A stretch of DNA of 64,000 bases. Source: Clavibacter sp. A6099. GTDB lineage: Bacteria; Actinomycetota; Actinomycetes; Actinomycetales; Microbacteriaceae. A model generated the notes under the pieces. The model was not told where the DNA came from, made no database searches, and saw nothing but the letters and a program-made list of their open reading frames with translations. The stretch lies in assembly GCF_021919125.1 (NCBI RefSeq), contig NZ_CP083439.1:1550001-1614000 (forward strand). Direction: 5' to 3'. The first letter of the stretch is position 1. The number at the start of each line of letters is the position of its first letter. Positions 57,885 to 64,000 of this stretch are shown one piece after another. The position numbers and the translations under genes are program-made.

Positions 57885-60526
57885 GCGCGGTTCTCCTCGG
57901 GCTGCTCGGCGGGGGCGAGCGTGATGCGGGCGACGGCGGGGCCGTCCCCCTCGGTGAAGGTCAGGTCGGCGATGCGGCCCACGGCGCGGAGGTCCCGCGC
58001 CACGAGCTCGAGAGAGCGGATGTCCTCGGGCGAGGCGGAGACGACGGCCTCCGCGACGGGCGTCTTCTGCGAGGCCTTGGCGTCGGTCTTGGCGCGGCGG
58101 ATGCCCACGAGCGCCCGGCCGGCCAGCGCGAGCAGCCGCGGGTCGGCCGGGCCGCCGGTCGCCGCGGCGGCGGGGGTCGGCGCGGTCGGCCAGTCGGCGG
58201 TGTGGATCGAGCCGTCGTGCGACCAGCTCCACGCCTCCTCTGCCGCGAACGGGATGAACGGCGCGAATAGGCGCAGCAGCACGTCGAGGGCCTCGCGGAG
58301 CGCTGCCACCGCGGATCCCCGGTCGGCCGGGTCGGCGTCGGCCGAGTAGGCGCGGTCCTTCACGAGCTCCAGGTAGTCGTCGCAGAAGGTCCAGAAGAAG
58401 CTCTCGGTGACCTCGAGCGCGCGAGCGTGGTCGTACTCCTCGAGCGCCGTCGTCGCGGTCTCGACGACCTCGGCGAGGGCGGCGAGCATGCCCACGTCGA
58501 TGGCGTGCGTCGCGCGGGCGCCCTCCGGCGCCTCGAACGAGAGGATGAACTTCGCGGCGTTGAGGACCTTGATCGCGAGCCGACGGCCGATCTTGATCTG
58601 CGTCGGGTTCTGCGGGTCCATCGCGGCATCCACGCCGAGCCGGGCGGACGCGGCCCAGTAGCGCACCGCGTCGGAGCCGAACTGCTCGAGGGTGGCCGCG
58701 GGGGTCACGACGTTGCCCTTGGACTTCGACATCTTCTTGCGGTCGGGGTCGAGGATCCAGCCGGAGATCGCGGCCGTCTTCCACGGCGCCGTGCCGTGCT
58801 CCAGCTCGGCCCGGAGGACCGTGGAGAACAGCCACGTGCGGATGATGTCCTGGCCCTGCGGGCGCATCGAGAACGGGAAGACGAGGCCGAAGAGCTCGGG
58901 GTCGCGCTCCCAGCCGCCGGCGAGCTGCGGGGTGAGGGAGGACGTGGCCCAGGTGTCCATGACGTCGAGCTCGCCCTGGAAGCCACCGGGAACGCCGCGC
59001 TGGTCCTCCGCGTAGCCGGGGGCGGGATCCGACGACGGGTCGACGGGGAGCTGGTCCTCAGTCGGGGTGATGGCCCGGTCGAACTCCGGGTTGCCGTCGG
59101 CGTCGAGCGGGTACCAGACCGGCAGCGGCACGCCGAAGAAGCGCTGGCGGGAGACGAGCCAGTCGCCGTTGAGGCCGCCGACCCAGTTCTCGTAGCGCAC
59201 GCGCATGAAGTCGGGGACGAACCCGATCTCGCGGCCGCGGCCGATGAGGCCCGCGCGGAGCTCCTCGTCCCGGCCGCCGTTGCGGATGTACCACTGGCGG
59301 GTCGAGACGATCTCGAGCGGCTTGTCGCCCTTCTCGTAGAACTTGACGGGGTGCGTGATCTTGCGGGGCTCGCCGATGAGCTCGCCGGACTCCGTGAGGA
59401 GCTCGACCACGGCGGCCTTCGCGGAGAAGACGGTCTTGCCGGCGAGGGCGGCGTACGCCGCACGGCCCGCCTCCGACGTGATCGCGGCGGGAGCCTCGGA
59501 GACGATGCGGCCGTCGAAGCCGACGATCGCGCGGTTCTCCAGCTGCAGCTCGCGCCACCAGACGACGTCGTTGAGGTCGCCGAAGGTGCAGACCATGGCG
59601 ATGCCGGATCCCTTGTCGGGCTGGGCGAGGTGATGCGCGAGGACGGGCACCTCGACGCCGAACACGGGCGTCGTCACGGTGGTGCCGAACAGGCCCTGGT
59701 AGCGCTCGTCGTCGGGGTGCGCGACGAGGGCGACGCACGCGGCGAGGAGCTCGGGGCGCGTGGTGTCGATGATGACGTCGTCGCCGTCCGGGCGGTGGAA
59801 CGCGAGGCGGTGGTACGCGCTCGGCTGCTCGCGGTCCTCGAGCTCGGCCTGCGCGACGGCGGTGCGGAACGTGACGTCCCACAGCGTCGGGGCGTCGGCC
59901 TGGTACGCCTCGCCGCGGGCGAGGTTGCGGAGGAACGCGCGCTGCGAGGCGACCTGCGCCTCCTGGCCGATGGTGCGGTAGCTCTGGCGCCAGTCGACGC
60001 TCAGGCCGAGCGTGCGGAAGAGGTCCTCGAACTGCTTCTCGTCCTCCTCGGTGAGGCGCTCGCACAGCTCGATGAAGTTGCGGCGGGAGATGGGCTGCTG
60101 GTCGCCGGGCTTCGACGTGCCGCCGGTCTCGGCCGGCTGGTACGCCGGGTCGTAGGGGAGCGTGGGGTCGCAGCGGACGCCGTAGAAGTTCTGGACGCGG
60201 CGCTCGGTGGGCAGGCCGTTGTCGTCCCAGCCGAGCGGGTAGAAGACGCTCTCGCCGCGCATGCGGCGGTAGCGGGCGATGACGTCGGTGTGCGTGTAGC
60301 TGAAGACGTGGCCGATGTGGAGGGATCCGCTCGCCGTGGGCGGCGGGGTGTCGATCGAGAAGACGGTGCCCTCTGCTGCCTCGTCGCGGCGGAAGTCGTA
60401 CGTGCCGTCGGCCTGCCAGCGTCCGCCCCACTTGGCCTCGAGGCCCTCGAGGGCGGGCTTGTCGGGGACCCGGGCGACCTCTCCGGTCGCTCCCTGCGCG
60501 GTGTCCGGACGTCGTTCGTCAGCCAT
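57881..60526 (-). CDS. valS: Valyl-tRNA synthetase
   Basis: An 881-residue class Ia aminoacyl-tRNA synthetase that charges tRNA-Val. HIGH-type motif SLHIGH at residues 68-73 and KKMSKSKGN near residue 597 are intact; the editing (CP1) domain lies between, with GWDDNGLPTERRVQ and TTRPELLAA. The sequence is of the VALS group with the NGLPTER signature seen in actinobacteria. The ATG begins ADERRPDTA. No T-box leader is visible. First gene of a three-gene unit. Confidence 0.97.
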   Translation of the reverse strand: MADERRPDTAQGATGEVARVPDKPALEGLEAKWGGRWQADGTYDFRRDEAAEGTVFSIDTPPPTASGSLHIGHVFSYTHTDVIARYRRMRGESVFYPLGWDDNGLPTERRVQNFYGVRCDPTLPYDPAYQPAETGGTSKPGDQQPISRRNFIELCERLTEEDEKQFEDLFRTLGLSVDWRQSYRTIGQEAQVASQRAFLRNLARGEAYQADAPTLWDVTFRTAVAQAELEDREQPSAYHRLAFHRPDGDDVIIDTTRPELLAACVALVAHPDDERYQGLFGTTVTTPVFGVEVPVLAHHLAQPDKGSGIAMVCTFGDLNDVVWWRELQLENRAIVGFDGRIVSEAPAAITSEAGRAAYAALAGKTVFSAKAAVVELLTESGELIGEPRKITHPVKFYEKGDKPLEIVSTRQWYIRNGGRDEELRAGLIGRGREIGFVPDFMRVRYENWVGGLNGDWLVSRQRFFGVPLPVWYPLDADGNPEFDRAITPTEDQLPVDPSSDPAPGYAEDQRGVPGGFQGELDVMDTWATSSLTPQLAGGWERDPELFGLVFPFSMRPQGQDIIRTWLFSTVLRAELEHGTAPWKTAAISGWILDPDRKKMSKSKGNVVTPAATLEQFGSDAVRYWAASARLGVDAAMDPQNPTQIKIGRRLAIKVLNAAKFILSFEAPEGARATHAIDVGMLAALAEVVETATTALEEYDHARALEVTESFFWTFCDDYLELVKDRAYSADADPADRGSAVAALREALDVLLRLFAPFIPFAAEEAWSWSHDGSIHTADWPTAPTPAAAATGGPADPRLLALAGRALVGIRRAKTDAKASQKTPVAEAVVSASPEDIRSLELVARDLRAVGRIADLTFTEGDGPAVARITLAPAEQPEENRA

Positions 60527-60613
60527 GCGTGCTCCGGTTCCCTCGATGTGGACGGCACCGTGTCGATGGTGAGGTGCCTTCTGTGCGGGGTTCACGCTAC
60601 CGGATGGGGGCGC

Positions 60614-60657
60614 GGAGGCCGGATGCGGGGCGGCGTCGCCCCGCGCATCCGGCCTCC
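60614..60657 (-). terminator. Terminator after pckG
   Basis: A 13-bp outer stem (GGAGGCCGGATGC with its complement) extended by GGGGC/GCCCC, one bulge, starting 3 bases past the pckG stop. Between pckG and valS, which run the same way. Confidence 0.78.
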
Positions 60658-60660
60658 CGG

Positions 60661-62601
60661 CTAGGCGGGTGACGTCGTCGCGGTCTCCCGGAAGGCCACG
60701 CGCATGGCGTCGAGGCGCGCCGTCAGCGCGGCGGGCACCCGGCCGCCGAAGCGCGCGAAGTGCGCCTCCACGGCGTCGAGCTCCTCGAGCCAGAGGTCCG
60801 GATCCAGGGCCAGCAGCTCGTCGAGCGCGCCGTCGGCGAGGTCGAGGCCCCGCACGTCCAGGTCCTCCGGCAGCGGCAGGCCCCCGACCGGGGTCGGCGC
60901 GACGGGCACGCGGTCCTCCAGGCGGCGCACGATCCACTCGAGGACGCGGGCGTTCTCGCCGAAGCCCGGCCAGAGGAAGGAGCCGTCGTCGCCCTTGCGG
61001 AACCAGTTGACCTGGAAGACGCGGGGTGCGCCGTCGCCGAGACCCCGTCCGACCTCGAGCCAGTGCCGCCAGTGGTCGGCCATGTCGTAGCCGCAGAAGG
61101 GCTGCATCGCGAAGGGGTCGTGGCGGAGCTCGCCCACCCGGCCCTCGGCGGCGGCCGTCTGCTCCGACGCCATGGTCGCGCCCACGAAGACGCCGTGCTG
61201 CCAGTCGTCCGCCTCCGCGACCAGCGGGACGTTCGTCGCGCGGCGGCCGCCGAAGAGGATCGCGTCGACGACGACGCCGTCCGGGTCGTCCCAATCGTCC
61301 GCGAGCGACGGGCACTGCTCGATCCCCACGGTGAAGCGGGCGTTCGGGTGCGCGGCGGGGGTGCCGGATCCGGGCGACCACGCCTTCCCCTGCCAGTCGA
61401 CGAGACCCGCGGGCGGCCTCGGCGTCATGCCCTCCCACCAGACGTCGCCGTCGGGGCGGAGCGCGACGTTCGTGAAGATCGCGTTGCCCCAGACGGTCGA
61501 CATGGCGACGGGGTTCGTGGTCTCGCCCGTACCGGGCGCCACGCCGAAGAGGCCGCGCTCGGGGTTGACGGCGCGCAGACGGCCCCTGGCGTCGGGGCGG
61601 AGCCAGGCGATGTCGTCGCCCAGCGTCTCGACCGTCCAGCCCGGGATGGTGGGCGTGAGCATCGCCAGGTTCGTCTTGCCGCACGCCGAGGGGAACGCGG
61701 CTGCGACGTGGAATCGGCGGCCCTCGGGGCTCGTGATCCGGATGAGGAGCATGTGCTCCGCGAGCCAGCCCTCGTCGCGCGCCATCACGGAGGCGATGCG
61801 GAGGGAGAAGCACTTCTTGCCGAGCAGCGCGTTGCCGCCGTAGCCCGAGCCGAACGAGATGATCTCGCGCTCCTCGGGGAAGTGGCAGATGCGCTTGTCG
61901 GCGTTGTGCGGCCACGCGACGTCCCGGCGGCGGGTCCCGGCGTCGTCGACGAGCGGCGCGCCGAGGCCGTGCAGCGCGCGGACCCACGTGGTGTCGGGGC
62001 CGATGAGGCGGAGCGCGTCGTCGCCCATCCGCGTCATGAGCGCCATGCTCGCGACGACGTACGGGCTGTCCGTGATCTGCACGCCGAGCTGCGAGATCGC
62101 GCCGCCGAGCGGGCCCATCGAGAACGGGACGACGTAGAGGGTGCGGCCGCGCATGGATCCGGCGAAGAGCCCCTCCAGCTCCGCCCGCGTCCGGGCGGGG
62201 TCGCGCCAGTTGTTCGTGGGGCCGGCGTCTGCGGGATCCGCCGAGCAGATGAAGGTGCGGTCCTCGACGCGCGCCACGTCGGCCGGGTCGCTGCGGGCGA
62301 GGAAGCTGTGCGGGCGCCACTCGGGGTTCAGCCGGATGAGCGTGCCCGCCTCGACCATGTCGCGCGTGAGGCGGTCGTACTCGGCGACGCTGCCCGTGCA
62401 CCAGACGACGCGGTCCGGCACCGTGAGCCGGGCGACCTCGGCCACCCACCCGGCGATGCGGGGATCGCGGCAGTGGGCGGGTGCGGCCGCGCCGGGCGGG
62501 AGCGGCCGGGCGTCGGGCGCGGCGGCGCCGGTCTCGGTGCCGGTCCGGCTGCCGCGCGGGCGGTCGGCGGTGAGCGGGGGTGCGTCCTGGATGGTGGTCA
62601 T
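60661..62601 (-). CDS. pckG: Phosphoenolpyruvate carboxykinase (GTP)
   Basis: A 646-residue GTP-dependent PEP carboxykinase that converts oxaloacetate to PEP and CO2, the entry to gluconeogenesis. The kinase loop [11 protein letters not shown] is near residue 305, with [22 protein letters not shown] (substrate region, core [10 protein letters not shown]) and [21 protein letters not shown]. An unusual 45-residue N-terminal extension ([21 protein letters not shown]) precedes the fold. ATG with AGGACGGACCGAC upstream. Divergent from the RamB-like regulator, which in corynebacteria controls acetate and gluconeogenic genes. Confidence 0.97.
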   Translation of the reverse strand: MTTIQDAPPLTADRPRGSRTGTETGAAAPDARPLPPGAAAPAHCRDPRIAGWVAEVARLTVPDRVVWCTGSVAEYDRLTRDMVEAGTLIRLNPEWRPHSFLARSDPADVARVEDRTFICSADPADAGPTNNWRDPARTRAELEGLFAGSMRGRTLYVVPFSMGPLGGAISQLGVQITDSPYVVASMALMTRMGDDALRLIGPDTTWVRALHGLGAPLVDDAGTRRRDVAWPHNADKRICHFPEEREIISFGSGYGGNALLGKKCFSLRIASVMARDEGWLAEHMLLIRITSPEGRRFHVAAAFPSACGKTNLAMLTPTIPGWTVETLGDDIAWLRPDARGRLRAVNPERGLFGVAPGTGETTNPVAMSTVWGNAIFTNVALRPDGDVWWEGMTPRPPAGLVDWQGKAWSPGSGTPAAHPNARFTVGIEQCPSLADDWDDPDGVVVDAILFGGRRATNVPLVAEADDWQHGVFVGATMASEQTAAAEGRVGELRHDPFAMQPFCGYDMADHWRHWLEVGRGLGDGAPRVFQVNWFRKGDDGSFLWPGFGENARVLEWIVRRLEDRVPVAPTPVGGLPLPEDLDVRGLDLADGALDELLALDPDLWLEELDAVEAHFARFGGRVPAALTARLDAMRVAFRETATTSPA

Positions 62602-62670
62602 GTCGGTCCGTCCTCGTCGATCGGTCTGTTGTTCCAGCCTGCGACCGGTCAGGATGGGGTTCGGGGATCC

Positions 62671-62698
62671 ATCCGCGTGAAGAAGCGCGGATGTTCAC
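62671..62698. promoter_or_regulatory. Overlapping inverted repeats between pckG and the RamB-like gene
   Basis: ATCCGCG...CGCGGAT (8-base spacer, 62671-62692) and GTGAA...TTCAC (62677-62698) overlap in the 111-base divergent interval, 15 bases before the regulator's ATG. The layout suggests an operator, possibly for autoregulation by the RamB-like protein. It does not match the published RamB consensus. Confidence 0.4.
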
Positions 62699-62712
62699 GG
62701 AGAGGTGAAGGA

Positions 62713-64000
62713 ATGGACCAGCTCGTCATCGGCCGGCGCATCCGGCACGCGCGGAAGGGCGCCGGGCTCACGCTGCAGGCGCTGGGGGAGCGGGCGGGGA
62801 TCCTGCCGAGCCAGCTGAGCATGATCGAGAACGGCCGGCGCGAGACGCGGCTGTCGACCCTCGGCCGGATCGCGGGCGCGCTCGGCGTGGACGTCACGCA
62901 CCTGCTCGCGGCCGACGCGCCGGATGCCCGCTCGGCCCTCGAGATCGAGCTCGACCGGGCGCAGCGATCGTCGCTCTACGGCGGCCTCGGCCTCCCCGCG
63001 GTGCCGGCGAGCCGGGCGCTCCCGCAGGAGACGCTGGAGGCGCTCGTCGGCCTGCACCGCGAGCTCGCACGTCGCGAACGCGAGTCGATCGCGACGCCCG
63101 AGGAGGCCAGGCGGGCGAACACCGAGCAGCGGCTCATGATGCGGCAGCAGGACAACCACATCCCCGCGATCGAGGAGCTCGCCGAGCGGATGCTCGCGGA
63201 CGTCGGCCACCGCAGCGGCGCCCTCTCCCACCGCAGCGTCGGCCGCATGGCGGAGGGGCTCGGCTTCGAGCTCATCTACGTCGACGACCTGCCGCGGTCC
63301 ACCCGCTCCGTCACCGACCTCGGGGAGGGGCGGATCTACCTGCCGCCCGCGTCCATCCCCGGCGGCCACGGCCTCCGCTCGATGGCGCTGCAGGCGATGG
63401 CGCACCGCGTGCTCGGCCACGAGGAGCCCGCGAGCTACGCGGACTTCCTCCGGCAGCGGCTGGAGATCAACTACTTCGCGGCCGCGTGCCTCATGCCGCT
63501 CACGCAGTCGGTCGAGTTCCTCAGCGAGGCGAAGTCCCGGCGCGACCTCGCGGTGGAGGACTTCCGCGACGCGTTCGGCGTGACGCACGAGGCGGCGGCG
63601 CTCCGGCTCACGAACATCAGCACCACGCACCTCGGCCTCCGCGTGCACTTCCTGCGGGTGGGCGGCGACGGCGCGGTCTACAAGGCGTACGAGAACGACG
63701 GCCTGCCGCTGCCCGTCGACGTCACGGGCGCGGTCGAGGGCCAGCCCGTGTGCCGGGAGTGGGCGGCGCGCGGCGCGTTCGACCGGACCAACCGCACGAC
63801 CGAGTTCCACCAGTACACGGACACGCCCGCGGGCACGTTCTGGTGCTCGACGCAGACGGGGTCCACGGCCGAGGGGGAGTACTCCATCTCCTTCGGCGTG
63901 CCGTTCGCGCACGCGAAGTGGTTCCGCGGACGCGAGACGACGGCGAGGAGCGTCTCGCGCTGCCCGGACGAGTCGTGCTGCCGCCGCGCGGATCCCGAGG
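62713..64000 (+). CDS. ramB: RamB-like transcriptional regulator (HTH_3 + short-chain acyl sensor), 3' end outside window
   Basis: 429 codons are visible and no stop is reached. N-terminal helix-turn-helix (XRE type) at about residues 8-62: RIRHARKGAGLTLQALGERAGI with recognition segment LPSQLSMIENGRRE. The centre has an IrrE/M78-like fold, with the zinc motif degraded (MAHRVLGHE), and the C-terminal half carries the DUF2083 region with CPDESCCRR near the window edge. This is the RamB/MccR-type architecture of actinobacterial acetate and propionate regulators. AAGGA lies before the ATG. Sits head-to-head with pckG. Confidence 0.88.
   Translation, partial: MDQLVIGRRIRHARKGAGLTLQALGERAGILPSQLSMIENGRRETRLSTLGRIAGALGVDVTHLLAADAPDARSALEIELDRAQRSSLYGGLGLPAVPASRALPQETLEALVGLHRELARRERESIATPEEARRANTEQRLMMRQQDNHIPAIEELAERMLADVGHRSGALSHRSVGRMAEGLGFELIYVDDLPRSTRSVTDLGEGRIYLPPASIPGGHGLRSMALQAMAHRVLGHEEPASYADFLRQRLEINYFAAACLMPLTQSVEFLSEAKSRRDLAVEDFRDAFGVTHEAAALRLTNISTTHLGLRVHFLRVGGDGAVYKAYENDGLPLPVDVTGAVEGQPVCREWAARGAFDRTNRTTEFHQYTDTPAGTFWCSTQTGSTAEGEYSISFGVPFAHAKWFRGRETTARSVSRCPDESCCRRADPE

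Noticed and set aside
60527-60660. Possible T-box leader before valS
   Set aside because: No T-box sequence (TGGN-type) or specifier stem can be seen; the interval holds the pckG terminator and a small hairpin only.
60527-62698. Extension of the valS frame to 62698
   Set aside because: The added 724 residues are an out-of-frame reading of pckG, Arg-rich and without domain.

Overview
The window is chromosomal DNA of a very GC-rich (by eye a little over 70%) Gram-positive actinobacterium, most likely a member of the Microbacteriaceae close to Clavibacter. The reasons are the codon use (third positions almost all G or C), the GTG/TTG starts, many leaderless-type promoters, the two-gene clpP pair, an actinobacterial trehalose set (treX-treY-treZ), a mycothiol-type Rv2466c homologue, GTP-dependent pckG beside a RamB-like regulator, and a conserved actinobacterial gene order. 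No rRNA operon, prophage, insertion sequence or CRISPR array is visible. It reads as core chromosome with small lineage-specific inserts.

Layout. 1-6.3 kb: an acyl-CoA ligase, two short-chain dehydrogenases, the start of a phytoene-desaturase-like flavoprotein, an M20 peptidase and a small phosphoesterase. 6.4-12.6 kb: a molybdopterin oxidoreductase coupled to a flavin reductase, a DUF1697 protein, an MpaB-type oxygenase, DNA polymerase IV, a DUF4190 membrane protein and UDP-glucose dehydrogenase. 12.8-19.1 kb: treX-treY-treZ, with overlapping stop/start codons, for turning glycogen-type glucan into trehalose. 19.3-23.5 kb: a GerW-like protein, then a TPP riboswitch that controls ykoE-ykoD-ykoC (thiamine/HMP ECF transporter) with a P-loop kinase-like gene attached. 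23.5-28.8 kb: small genes, tRNA-His, oligoribonuclease, a thioredoxin-like gene, tRNA-Arg, nadE and msrA.

29-60.5 kb is a conserved actinobacterial backbone: SSB-like gene, marR, lipoprotein, ettA, thioesterases, truncated haemoglobin, mscS, pepN, Rv2466c-like, rpiB, nei/fpg, dps, a 1803-residue membrane protein, tRNA-Gly, tRNA-Pro, tig, clpP1, clpP2, clpX, an oligopeptidase and valS. From general knowledge this broadly follows the M. tuberculosis order from Rv2478c (ssb2) to Rv2448c (valS). The theme is proteostasis and redox/translation maintenance: trigger factor, ClpXP, two peptidases, EttA, MsrA and Dps. A dimethyl-sulfone monooxygenase-like gene (sfnG) lies in reverse orientation between clpP2 and clpX. 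60.6-64 kb: GTP-dependent PEP carboxykinase, divergent from a RamB-like regulator that runs off the window.

I found no convincing wholly new multi-gene system. The most useful observations are the leaderless promoter signature at many genes, two overlapping back-to-back leaderless promoters at 55.7 kb, apparent over-representation of GGATCC in all frames and between genes, the riboswitch operon with a kinase-like passenger, the cytosolic molybdoenzyme/flavin-reductase pair, and a nitroreductase-family protein that has lost its second active-site cysteine.
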